This document shows positions 1-6,633 of a stretch of DNA of 6,978 nt, piece by piece; positions within the stretch are counted from its first letter, which is position 1; the number at the start of each line of letters is the position of its first letter. The notes below the pieces were generated by a model, which worked only from the letters and a program-made list of their open reading frames with translations, searched no databases and was not told the DNA's origin. The translations under genes were made by a program, and so were the position numbers. Source of the DNA: Bacteroidetes bacterium UBA2234 (GTDB lineage Bacteria; Bacteroidota; Bacteroidia; NS11-12g; UBA955); the NCBI GenBank assembly GCA_002347985.1, contig DDYM01000004.1, forward strand, positions 4,347 to 11,324. The letters run 5' to 3'.

Positions 1-603
1 TGCGTAAAGAAAATCAAAGCCACTGGAAGGTTGTTCCACACAGGCAAACAAATTCTGCCTACCCTCTTGGAAATGGGGGTTGACAACGATGCCGATTTAT
101 TAGAAGGTCTTGCCAAACAAGTTGCCGGCTTGTCCAAAGAGTTGTCGTTCTCAAAAAACCCCAACGAAACCATCATCTTAGAAATTAATCGGATGCAGGA
201 ACTAACGATGGAACTGCGACAAAACGCGGTAGATAAGCAGCGAGTGCTCAGCGCCATCTTGAAAAGTCGTGAATTTGAAGGCGAGGACTACGAGCGATTG
301 CGTATTGTAATCAAGGATATCAATTCACTGATTGATCATACAAACTTCAACTTTGAACGTTTGGAGTATTTACAAAACACCTTTCTCGGTTTGATCAACA
401 TCGAACAGAACAAAATCATTAAAATCTTTACGGTTGCATCAGTAATTTTCATGCCTCCCACATTAATAGCTAGTATTTACGGAATGAACTTCGAATTCAT
501 CGATGCATTCAAATGGAAATACGGATTTGCTTTCTCCGTGGGCTTGATGGCATTATCTTCCCTTGGCACGCTCTATTTCTTCCGTCGCCGCAAGTGGTTG
601 TAA
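1..603 (+). CDS. corA: CorA family magnesium/cobalt transporter, C-terminal part
   Basis: This is an inner-membrane divalent cation channel (Mg2+, also Co2+/Ni2+), cut by the left window edge: 200 residues are visible and the reading frame is open back to base 1. The TTG at 31 lies inside the conserved stretch KATGRLFHTGKQ, so I take it as internal rather than as a start. Most of the visible protein is the charged, helical cytoplasmic funnel that in this family ends in the long stalk helix. Two membrane segments follow. The first, at about 415-480, contains FMPPTLIASIYG and leads into the signature GMN selectivity motif at 481-489 (context YGMNFEF). The second, at about 520-585, is followed by the basic tail RRRKWL. 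Topology and GMN position are typical of CorA, which works as a pentamer. The gene converges on the higBA pair with a 53-nt gap. Identification is firm; the exact substrate is inferred from the family. Confidence 0.95.
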   Translation, partial: CVKKIKATGRLFHTGKQILPTLLEMGVDNDADLLEGLAKQVAGLSKELSFSKNPNETIILEINRMQELTMELRQNAVDKQRVLSAILKSREFEGEDYERLRIVIKDINSLIDHTNFNFERLEYLQNTFLGLINIEQNKIIKIFTVASVIFMPPTLIASIYGMNFEFIDAFKWKYGFAFSVGLMALSSLGTLYFFRRRKWL

Positions 604-626
604 AATATTAAAATCCAAGTATTTTA
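601..626. terminator. weak AT-rich inverted repeat between convergent genes
   Basis: TAAAATA (601-607) and TATTTTA (620-626) are perfect 7-bp inverted arms around a 12-nt loop. The left arm overlaps the corA stop codon. It lies between the convergent ends of corA and higA, where a bidirectional terminator would be expected. The stem is entirely A/T and has no T-tract beyond its own arm, so termination activity is a guess. Confidence 0.25.
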
Positions 627-656
627 TTCAAAACAACTACGATGTGTGGCTCCTAG

Positions 657-947
657 TTACTTGGTGAGGGGGTGAATTTTATCTAACGTTTCCCTTTGAA
701 TTTCGTTTTCTAGTTCGATGTCGTAATCAATTTGCAATTGAATCCAGAACTGAGCCGAATTCCCGAAAAATTTTGCAAATCGCAGTGCTGTATCGACAGA
801 AATTCGACGCTTTCCAGCTAAAATCAATCCAATTCGAGTCTGTGGAATAAATGTCTCCTTCGCCAATCTATAGGCAGAAATCGACATTGCTTCTAAAAAC
901 TCAATTTTCAGAATCTCTCCAGGATGAATATTTTTCAATCTTTCCAT
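657..947 (-). CDS. higA: HigA-type antitoxin, XRE-family DNA-binding protein
   Basis: This is the antitoxin of a type II toxin-antitoxin module, 96 residues, starting at the ATG at 945-947. The N-terminus HPGEILKIEFLEAM is the hallmark opening of the HigA/VapI branch of the XRE family. A helix-turn-helix follows at about residues 23-52 (ISAYRLAKETFIPQTRIGL, then ILAGKRRISVDTALRFAKFFG). The end is the usual NSAQFWIQLQIDYDIE segment and a charged tail. Members of this family neutralise the partner RelE-like toxin and repress their own operon by binding a palindrome near the promoter. It starts 1 nt after the toxin stop codon, so the two are almost certainly translationally coupled. The toxin-first order is the usual one for hig modules. 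No truncation is seen; it looks intact. Confidence 0.93.
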   Translation of the reverse strand: MERLKNIHPGEILKIEFLEAMSISAYRLAKETFIPQTRIGLILAGKRRISVDTALRFAKFFGNSAQFWIQLQIDYDIELENEIQRETLDKIHPLTK

Positions 948-948
948 A

Positions 949-1230
949 TCAATGATAATCGACTATTTCAACATCACAAGCGTTATTATTCTCCCAATAG
1001 AATAAAATCCGCCATTGGGAATTGATACGAATACTATGATACCCCTCCAAATGACCTGACAATTTCTCCAAATGATTGCCTGGTGGAATCCTCAAATCAT
1101 TGATATCTGCTGCCGCATTCATCATACGGAGTTTTCGTCTTGCAACAGACTGAATACCAAATGGGATTTTTTTGGATTGACTTCCATTCCATATCAATTC
1201 CGTATCGCGGCAGGTGAAATTTGCAATCAT
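949..1230 (-). CDS. higB: HigB-type toxin, RelE/ParE-superfamily mRNA interferase
   Basis: This is the toxin of the pair, 93 residues from the ATG at 1228-1230. An in-frame TTG at 1239 would add three residues, but the family begins at this methionine (here MIANFTCRDTELIWNG), so I prefer the ATG. The C-terminal two thirds carry the conserved HigB pattern: ARRKLRMMNAA, then DLRIPPGNHLEKLSGHLEGYHSIRIN, then QWRILFYW and the terminal VEIVDYH. In this family the basic and aromatic residues (the Arg of SIRIN, QWRI, the final DYH) form the RNase site that cleaves mRNA on the ribosome. All are present, so it looks active. The nearest alternative is another RelE-superfamily toxin, but the C-terminal signature and the HigA neighbour favour HigB. 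Confidence 0.92.
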   Translation of the reverse strand: MIANFTCRDTELIWNGSQSKKIPFGIQSVARRKLRMMNAAADINDLRIPPGNHLEKLSGHLEGYHSIRINSQWRILFYWENNNACDVEIVDYH

Positions 1231-1252
1231 AAATTTCAAATACTAACCCTTA

Positions 1253-1265
1253 ACGATACTATCGT
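1253..1265. promoter_or_regulatory. palindrome in higBA leader, likely HigA operator
   Basis: ACGATA (1253-1258) and TATCGT (1260-1265) form a perfect 6-bp palindrome around the single base C1259. After one mismatched pair it extends by TT/AA on either side. It lies 22 nt upstream of the higB ATG and downstream of the predicted transcription start. HigA proteins typically bind such palindromes to autorepress, so this is the best operator candidate here. The binding assignment is inference. Confidence 0.55.
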
Positions 1266-1292
1266 CAAAGGTAAATAAATAATTCAACATCA

Positions 1293-1324
1293 CAAATCTA
1301 TCAGAGCAAAATTTAGCCACCAAA
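1293..1324 (-). promoter_or_regulatory. Bacteroidota-type promoter for higBA
   Basis: Read on the minus strand, TTTG (1324 to 1321), a 20-nt spacer and TAGATTTG (1300 to 1293) match the Bacteroidota sigma-A consensus TTTG ... TAnnTTTG in both elements and in spacing. Transcription would start near 1286, giving higB a leader of roughly 55 nt that contains the palindrome at 1253-1265. This is a motif match only. Confidence 0.55.
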
Positions 1325-1427
1325 AAATGTTAAAATTATGCAAATCCCCAATCAAGAATGGTGATTTTTGCAAAATCAAAACCAAACAGTCAAAACCGAT
1401 TTTGTTCGCAATTGTTACAATCAGCAG

Positions 1428-1976
1428 ATGAAAACATTTATGCGTACTCTATTGCTGGTTGCAGTGGCTTTCGCCACCGTTTGCATGTCGCCCAGCGCCA
1501 TATCGCCGAGTACCATATTTTCCAGTGCAATGTCGCCTAGTGCGAGTCAATGGATACAGATTCGAACGGCATACAGGACATCGTTAAGCAACAACAATCA
1601 TCTAACCCACTTTGAAAGTTTGTGTAAATCGCATTGCCAAACCGATGCGTTGGCCAAAGCCTACTATGCTACGGCCCTCGCCCTCCGGGCTCGGGCCTCC
1701 ATCTCCCCCCCCAGCAAACTCTCCCTGGCAAACCAAGCCGAATCACTCATGAACACCGCCGCATCCGCCCAACCCCAAAACCTTGAAATACGATTCCTGA
1801 GATACTCATTTGAATACGGCACCCCGTCCGTGCTCAACATGAAAAAAAACATGACGCAAGACAAACCCATGGCCATCAAATTCGCCAAAAGCCAATCCGC
1901 CATCAAAGACATCGCCGTTAAGTTCTTTCAACAATGCACAGAAATTTCCGACGCTGAAAAACGCGAAATCAAATAG
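1428..1976 (+). CDS. small exported protein of unknown function
   Basis: This is a 182-residue protein starting at the ATG at 1428. An upstream TTG frame extension was rejected because the ATG directly opens a signal peptide (MKTFMRTLLLVAVAFATVC). ATG 1440 is a possible second start. The signal peptide has no good lipobox (ATVC), so a soluble periplasmic protein is more likely than a lipoprotein. Residues 20-39 are a low-complexity repeat. Residues 65-170 look helical and hold the block KLSLANQAESLMNTAASAQPQ followed by NLEIRFLRYSFEYGTPSVL. That pattern resembles a family of short exported proteins of unknown role that I recall from Bacteroidota; this is recollection and was not searched. Cys66 and Cys70 are close together. 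A C8 tract lies in the frame at 1705-1712. Function is unknown. It is divergent from higBA and converges on pgk. Confidence 0.75.
   Translation: MKTFMRTLLLVAVAFATVCMSPSAISPSTIFSSAMSPSASQWIQIRTAYRTSLSNNNHLTHFESLCKSHCQTDALAKAYYATALALRARASISPPSKLSLANQAESLMNTAASAQPQNLEIRFLRYSFEYGTPSVLNMKKNMTQDKPMAIKFAKSQSAIKDIAVKFFQQCTEISDAEKREIK
1485..1544 (+). repeat. four-unit 15-nt tandem repeat in coding sequence
   Basis: There are four adjacent 15-nt units at 1485-1499, 1500-1514, 1515-1529 and 1530-1544. They encode MSPSA, ISPST, IFSSA and MSPSA just after the signal peptide of the exported protein. The core TCGCC-AG is kept in units 1, 2 and 4; unit 3 has diverged. Units differ mainly at third codon positions, so the repeat is not brand new and the peptide pattern appears to have been retained. 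Confidence 0.8.
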
Positions 1977-2064
1977 AAGGAATTCAATCAATTACGTACC
2001 CCAAACACAGGCGTTTACAGAAAATAATTCTTGCTCCGGCTTAAAAACCTATCCCAGAGTAAAA

Positions 2065-3255
2065 TTAATCCTCAATCGCAGCGATACCTGGCAATACCTT
2101 GCCCTCGAAATACTCCAACAACGCGCCGCCACCGGTACTCACGTAGCTCACCTTATCGTCGAACCCGAACTGATACACCGCAGCCGCACTGTCGCCCCCG
2201 CCAATCAAACTGAAAGCACCGCCCACAGTTGCGTCCGCCACCGACTGAGCCACCGTTTTGGTACCACGCTCAAACGCAGGCATCTCAAAAACACCCATCG
2301 GACCGTTCCATAAAATCGTCTTGCTATTCAACAACACCTCGCGGAACGCCTCACAAGCCTTCTCGCCAATATCCAACCCCATCCAACCGCTAGGAATCTG
2401 ATCGCTCGCACAATTCTGCGTATTGGCATCAGCTGCAAACTTATCGGCAATGGTAGAATCCACCGGCAAATGAATTTTCACCCCCTTCGCCTCGGCCTTC
2501 TTCAGGATCTCAACGCAGGTTTCCAAACGATCTACCTCACATAAGCTGTTTCCAATCTCGCCGCCCTGGGCTTTGAAAAATGTATATGCCATCCCACCAC
2601 CAATGATAATATGGTCGGCCGTATTCAATAAATTCTCTACAATCAAAATTTTATCGCTCACCTTCGCACCACCCACAATTGCTGTAAATGGACGCTGAGG
2701 CGCCTTCATCACCTGGTCCGCATTGGCTACTTCCTTGGCCATCAAATAACCAAACGCCTTCCGGCCTGCAAAAAAATCAGCAATGATCGCAGTACTCGCA
2801 TGAGCCCTGTGCGCTGTCCCGAAAGCATCGTTCACGTAAAAAGTGCCCATCGAAGCCAACTTCGCCGCAAAATCGCGATCTCCCTTTTCCTCCTCCTTGT
2901 AAAAACGCAAATTCTCCAACAACATCACCTCTCCCGCTTGCAAACTGCTCGACAAATGCGCGGCTTCCTCACCAATGCAGTCTGATGCAAAGCGAACGCC
3001 AGTGCCCACCAACTCAGACAAATGAGCAACCAAGTGCTTCAATGAATACTTCTCGGTTGGACCCTCTTTCGGCCTGCCCAAGTGACTCATCAAAATCACT
3101 GATCCACCATCGCCCAAAATCTTTTTAATGGTTGGCAATGCCGCTCTCATACGAGAATCGTCGGTAATATTATATTCGGCGTCCAAAGGCACGTTAAAAT
3201 CAACGCGAACCAAAACTTTTTCGCCAGCAAATGAGAATTTTTCTACAGTATTCAT
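2065..3255 (-). CDS. pgk: phosphoglycerate kinase
   Basis: This is the cytoplasmic glycolytic enzyme that transfers phosphate between 1,3-bisphosphoglycerate and ADP, giving 3-phosphoglycerate and ATP (reversed in gluconeogenesis). It has 396 residues, a normal full length for a bacterial PGK, from the ATG at 3253-3255. The N-terminal domain shows the substrate-binding motifs RVDFNVPLD (17-25), SHLGRP (57-62), LLENLRF (112-118) and [12 protein letters not shown] (143-154). The C-terminal nucleotide-binding domain shows GGAKVSDKI (195-203), WNGPMGVFE (316-324), GGGDSAA (352-358) and STGGGA (373-378). All key motifs are intact. It lies 26 nt downstream of glyS in the same direction and no TAnnTTTG box is seen in that gap, so it is probably co-transcribed with glyS and dcd. 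No clear terminator hairpin was found between its stop and the convergent gene ending at 1976. Confidence 0.98.
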   Translation of the reverse strand: MNTVEKFSFAGEKVLVRVDFNVPLDAEYNITDDSRMRAALPTIKKILGDGGSVILMSHLGRPKEGPTEKYSLKHLVAHLSELVGTGVRFASDCIGEEAAHLSSSLQAGEVMLLENLRFYKEEEKGDRDFAAKLASMGTFYVNDAFGTAHRAHASTAIIADFFAGRKAFGYLMAKEVANADQVMKAPQRPFTAIVGGAKVSDKILIVENLLNTADHIIIGGGMAYTFFKAQGGEIGNSLCEVDRLETCVEILKKAEAKGVKIHLPVDSTIADKFAADANTQNCASDQIPSGWMGLDIGEKACEAFREVLLNSKTILWNGPMGVFEMPAFERGTKTVAQSVADATVGGAFSLIGGGDSAAAVYQFGFDDKVSYVSTGGGALLEYFEGKVLPGIAAIED

Positions 3256-3281
3256 GGTTTGATTTTTAAACTATTAAGCAA

Positions 3282-4820
3282 TTATAACAATTGTTTCAAA
3301 AGGGTATTCATATTCACTTCGGCATGCAACAAACTGCCCAAATCTGCAATTTTCACACGCTTCTGTTCCATCGTATCGCGATACCTCACCGTTACATCCT
3401 GATTGGCCAAACTGTCGTGATCCACCGTGATACAGAACGGCGTTCCGATAGCATCCATCCGGCGATAACGCTTTCCGATGCTGTCTTTGTCCTCGATATA
3501 TACGTTGTAATCCAAGCGCAATTCATTGTAAATCTGCTCTGCCAACTCCGGCAAGCCGTCCTTCTTCACCAAAGGCAAAATGGCCGCTTTTACTGGGGCG
3601 ATGGCAGGGTGTAACTTCAACACCGTACGGGTATCTCCATCCACTTCTTCCTCAGCAAACGCCTCGCACATCGTCAACAAAAACAAACGATCCAATCCAA
3701 TCGATGTCTCCACCACATAGGGGACAAAACTTTCGTTCGTTTCTGGATCAAAGTATCTCAACTTCTTGCCACTAAACTCCTCGTGCTTGCCCAAATCGAA
3801 ATCGGTGCGAGAGTGAATCCCCTCCACTTCTTTAAATCCAAATGGGAAATCGTATTCAATATCCACCGCAGCATTGGCATAGTGAGCCAACTTCACGTGG
3901 TCGTGGTATCTGTATTTCGCATCCGCCGTGCCCAATGCCTTGTGCCACTTCAATCGCTGCGCTTTCCAAAATTCATAAAACTCCAATTCAGTGCCGGGCT
4001 TACAGAAAAACTGCATCTCCATTTGCTCAAACTCCTTCATCCGCATAATGAACTGACGTGCCACGATCTCATTTCGGAACGCTTTTCCCGTTTGGGCGAT
4101 ACCAAATGGCAATTTCATCCTTCCGGTTTTTTGCACGTTCAAAAAGTTTACGAAAATCCCCTGGGCGGTTTCAGGACGCAGATACAAACTGTCTTCGCCG
4201 CTGTCTGTTGCACTCATTTGGGTGCTATACATCAAGTTAAACTGACGTACATCGGTCCAATTGCGAGAGCCACTCATCGGACAAACAATGCCTTCTGATT
4301 CAATCAATTCCTTGATCATCGCCAAATTGCCCGTCTCCAAACCCTCCTTCATCACCGCATCGATGCGATCAATCTGGGCTTGGTATTCCATCACCCTAGG
4401 GTTGGTTGTACGATACATCGCCGCATCAAAAGTCTCACCAAAACGCTTGGCCGCCTTGTCCACTTCCTTGTCGATTTTCTGTCTGATTTTCTCCTGGTGA
4501 TCCTCCAGCAGCACATCCGCACGATAGCGCTTCTTGCTGTCTTTGTTATCGATCATCGGGTCACTAAAACCATCCACGTGACCGCTGGCCTTCCACACTT
4601 TGGGATGCATAAAAATGGCCGCATCAATCCCAACGATGTTCTGATTGAGCTGGGTCATGGATTTCCACCAGTACTGACGCAAATTGTTGCGCAATTCAAC
4701 GCCGTTCTGACCGTAATCGTAGACCGCGGTTAATCCACCATAAATATCACTGGAAGGGAATACGAAACCGTATTCTTTGCAATGGGAAATGACTTTTTCG
4801 AAAATCTCTGGGTTACTCAT
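3282..4820 (-). CDS. glyS: glycine--tRNA ligase, alpha2 (single-chain) type
   Basis: This is the cytoplasmic class II aminoacyl-tRNA synthetase that charges tRNA-Gly with glycine using ATP. It has 512 residues from the ATG at 4818-4820. It is the homodimeric, eukaryote/archaea-like form, not the separate alpha and beta subunits of E. coli. Visible landmarks are the N-terminal segment YGFVFPSSDIYGGLTAVYDYG (residues 17-37), YLRPETAQGIFVNF (213-226), class II motif 2 FRNEI (248-252) with EFEQMEMQFF (263-272), EVEGIHSRTDFDLGKH (331-346) and motif 3 ETSIGLDRLFL (371-381). The HGTP-type anticodon-binding domain covers about 400-490, with KLHPAIAPVKAAILPL, RYRRMDAIGTPFCITVD and TVRYRD. Nothing is missing. 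It starts 21 nt after dcd and is followed 26 nt later by pgk. Some annotations name this form glyQS; the enzyme assignment itself is firm. Confidence 0.97.
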   Translation of the reverse strand: MSNPEIFEKVISHCKEYGFVFPSSDIYGGLTAVYDYGQNGVELRNNLRQYWWKSMTQLNQNIVGIDAAIFMHPKVWKASGHVDGFSDPMIDNKDSKKRYRADVLLEDHQEKIRQKIDKEVDKAAKRFGETFDAAMYRTTNPRVMEYQAQIDRIDAVMKEGLETGNLAMIKELIESEGIVCPMSGSRNWTDVRQFNLMYSTQMSATDSGEDSLYLRPETAQGIFVNFLNVQKTGRMKLPFGIAQTGKAFRNEIVARQFIMRMKEFEQMEMQFFCKPGTELEFYEFWKAQRLKWHKALGTADAKYRYHDHVKLAHYANAAVDIEYDFPFGFKEVEGIHSRTDFDLGKHEEFSGKKLRYFDPETNESFVPYVVETSIGLDRLFLLTMCEAFAEEEVDGDTRTVLKLHPAIAPVKAAILPLVKKDGLPELAEQIYNELRLDYNVYIEDKDSIGKRYRRMDAIGTPFCITVDHDSLANQDVTVRYRDTMEQKRVKIADLGSLLHAEVNMNTLLKQLL

Positions 4821-4841
4821 CCGTCCCGCAAAGATAGGACA

Positions 4842-5378
4842 TCAGAAGTTGTTCTTCCACATCATGCTTTCCACGGGGCGATTGGGCTGACCTGCGTACT
4901 TTGCATTTTTCTTACTATTGTACGGAACCAAAATTTCACCTTGAACCGGGAAGTAAATCAATTGACCGATGGGCATGCCTGCATAAACCCTAACTGGCTT
5001 TTTAACAGAAATTTCCAAGGTCCAGTTGCCGCAAAACCCTACATCGCCTTTACCAGCAGTGGCGTGAATATCAATCCCTAAACGACCTGTACTGCTTTTG
5101 CCTTCCAAGAAGGGGACATGGGCATGGGTTTCGGTATATTCTAATGTCACACCCAAATAAAACTGATCCGGCATCAACAAATAGCCTTCTTCCGGAATAT
5201 CAAAATGTTCGATGGTATTGTGCTTTTTTGCATCGAGCTCAGCATCCACGTACAGGGCCAAATGCTTGCCCAAATGAACATCATAACTATTACTGCCCAA
5301 GCAGTTACGATCATAAGGTTCAATCTTGATTGTACCCAATTCCATTTCGTCCAGGATGCGTTGATCTGATAATATCAT
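4842..5378 (-). CDS. dcd: dCTP deaminase (possibly bifunctional with dUTPase activity)
   Basis: This is a cytoplasmic pyrimidine-salvage enzyme that deaminates dCTP to dUTP on the route to dTTP. It has 178 residues from the ATG at 5376-5378. A longer reading from 5432 was rejected because MILSDQRILDEM is the typical family N-terminus. It belongs to the trimeric dUTPase/Dcd fold. Key motifs are GSNSYDVHLG (28-37), EGKSSTGRLGIDIHATAG (92-109), the WTLEIS strand carrying the probable catalytic Glu122, YAGMPIGQL (132-140) and the C-terminal tail NAKYAGQPNRPVE (158-170). The residue after HATA is Gly, where E. coli Dcd has His in HVTAH. The bifunctional Mycobacterium-type enzymes as I recall them have Gly there, so dUMP may be the direct product. 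It is the first gene of a likely dcd-glyS-pgk transcript, with a candidate promoter just upstream. Confidence 0.95.
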   Translation of the reverse strand: MILSDQRILDEMELGTIKIEPYDRNCLGSNSYDVHLGKHLALYVDAELDAKKHNTIEHFDIPEEGYLLMPDQFYLGVTLEYTETHAHVPFLEGKSSTGRLGIDIHATAGKGDVGFCGNWTLEISVKKPVRVYAGMPIGQLIYFPVQGEILVPYNSKKNAKYAGQPNRPVESMMWKNNF

Positions 5379-5388
5379 AATAGAAAGG

Positions 5389-5396
5389 CAAATATA
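5389..5396 (-). promoter_or_regulatory. candidate -7 promoter element for dcd
   Basis: TATATTTG on the minus strand matches the Bacteroidota -7 consensus TAnnTTTG exactly. It ends only 10 nt before the dcd ATG, so transcription from it would give a leader of just a few bases. No TTTG is found at the expected -33 distance. It may therefore be a weak or activator-dependent promoter, or a chance match in AT-rich sequence. Confidence 0.35.
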
Positions 5397-5497
5397 AATA
5401 ATTAAGTCGTTACACAGAAGTCGCCAAGCCAATGCCTTGTGCTACCGGAAGAAAAACACAAAATCGGGCAGTACTCAATGTGACAATTCCAACAAGA

Positions 5498-6505
5498 TTA
5501 TCGCGAAACGTCGTTCATCTCGCCGATTTTCTTCACATAGGTAAACGAGGGGATAAAAATGAATTTATTGGTTGGCCCCATGATAAACGACTGTTTTTCA
5601 TAACTCACTTGGCCCGGAACTTTATCCCAAACGGGCACGGTTGCATCGTATGCATATTGATCGCCATGTTCCCAGTAACTACTCACACCAAACGACCAAG
5701 CCGTTGTTCTACGATTGTGGCCGATAATTCTGAATTGCAACGACGTAAACAAGGTACTTCGATGCAGATTCGCATCAACCGATATATTTTTTGCCACGTA
5801 ATCCATCTTCGTAGCATCATAAATATAATCGCTGTAAGATGAGGCAAAATGTCGAACCCTGTTGTTAAACCAAGCCTCGCCCACAAAATAGAAATTTGGG
5901 GTGATGCTGTACATGCCGGACAAGTTGGTCACTGCGTGATTGCCATCCAAATCGCTCGATTGAAGTACACCCAAACCCAAGCTGATATTGTTTTTTGTAC
6001 TCCCCAACGTATACATGCCATAAAGGGTGTTCAGCCACATGGTATTACTCGCTTTGGTAAACACACTAAAGGCGGCGATATCGCCAACAGCCAAAGTATG
6101 ATTTTTCCGCAAAGGCATAGAATATTTGGGAGTAACGTACATAAAAAGGGGAAATGCGTATCCGATTCCCATGCCAAAATTGTCGGTGATTCCCATCTGA
6201 ACATCGTTCAATAAGAGATCGTAGTTTTGGTAGTAAAAGGAACCTTTGTTGATGGGGTAAGCGGAGGGGGCGAAAATGTAGCGGGAACTGTGGTGATTGA
6301 TTTGGGCGATAGAATCCTGGGCCGACAGAACCTTTTTGGGAATGCTGGGTAGCGTTGGGAGTTTTACAACTTTTTTGCGGACACTGTCTTTGGGCGATGC
6401 GATGTCATCCTCTTCATTTGATGGGGCGGATTGATTCACTTGCGCTTGAGACGACAAACTGAGGGCTGCGAGTTGCAGCATAAAAATCCACTTGAGTTTT
6501 TTCAT
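5498..6505 (-). CDS. exported protein, probable outer-membrane beta-barrel, unknown function
   Basis: This is a 335-residue protein from the ATG at 6503-6505. A GTG at 6526 would add seven residues in front of a clear signal peptide, so the ATG is preferred. Residues 1-21 (MKKLKWIFMLQLAALSLSSQA) end in a good signal peptidase I site, SQA|Q. A polar, probably disordered linker covers about 22-70. From residue 75 on, the protein is rich in short alternating aromatic/hydrophobic strands, for example RYIFAPSAYPINKGSFYYQNY, GITDNFGMGIGYAF, TPKYSMPL, NISLGLGVLQSS, and the terminal FIFIPSFTYVKKIGEM. This fits an outer-membrane beta-barrel, and the sequence resembles barrel-like proteins of unknown role I recall from Bacteroidota (not searched). 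There is no plug domain or TonB box. It lies 119 nt upstream of dcd in the same direction. Substrate and role are unknown. Confidence 0.75.
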   Translation of the reverse strand: MKKLKWIFMLQLAALSLSSQAQVNQSAPSNEEDDIASPKDSVRKKVVKLPTLPSIPKKVLSAQDSIAQINHHSSRYIFAPSAYPINKGSFYYQNYDLLLNDVQMGITDNFGMGIGYAFPLFMYVTPKYSMPLRKNHTLAVGDIAAFSVFTKASNTMWLNTLYGMYTLGSTKNNISLGLGVLQSSDLDGNHAVTNLSGMYSITPNFYFVGEAWFNNRVRHFASSYSDYIYDATKMDYVAKNISVDANLHRSTLFTSLQFRIIGHNRRTTAWSFGVSSYWEHGDQYAYDATVPVWDKVPGQVSYEKQSFIMGPTNKFIFIPSFTYVKKIGEMNDVSR

Positions 6506-6582
6506 GATTTTGTTTGATAATTCCACGTAAAATTACCCTTTACCCGATTGCGAAAATAGGACATTTGTCATCTCGATACAGA

Positions 6583-6595
6583 ACATGAATCATGT
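6583..6595. promoter_or_regulatory. short palindrome upstream of the barrel gene
   Basis: ACATGA (6583-6588) and TCATGT (6590-6595) are perfect 6-bp inverted arms around one base. It sits in the 128-nt gap between the WD40 stop and the barrel-protein start, about 78 nt upstream of that start. A regulator-binding site is possible; no T-tract supports a terminator. Apart from this the gap shows nothing recognisable, and no full TAnnTTTG promoter box was found in it. Confidence 0.2.
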
Positions 6596-6633
6596 GTATG
6601 TTCCACAATTTGGGGTGGAGTCCAAATAATGGA

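Noticed and set aside
1368..1427. TTG-initiated 20-residue N-terminal extension of the exported protein
   Set aside because: The extension is polar (MQNQNQTVKTDFVRN) and would bury the signal peptide; the ATG at 1428 opens it directly.
1977..2064. Possible terminator between the exported-protein gene and pgk
   Set aside because: I scanned both strands of this 88-nt convergent gap and found no stem of useful length followed by a T-tract.
3783..4298. 171-residue open frame on the plus strand
   Set aside because: It lies wholly opposite glyS, which is certain from motifs, and its translation shows no recognisable domain. It is an antisense shadow.
5432..5842. 136-residue open frame on the plus strand
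   Set aside because: It overlaps the 3' part of the beta-barrel gene on the opposite strand and has no coherent domain. The minus-strand gene has a signal peptide and strand pattern.
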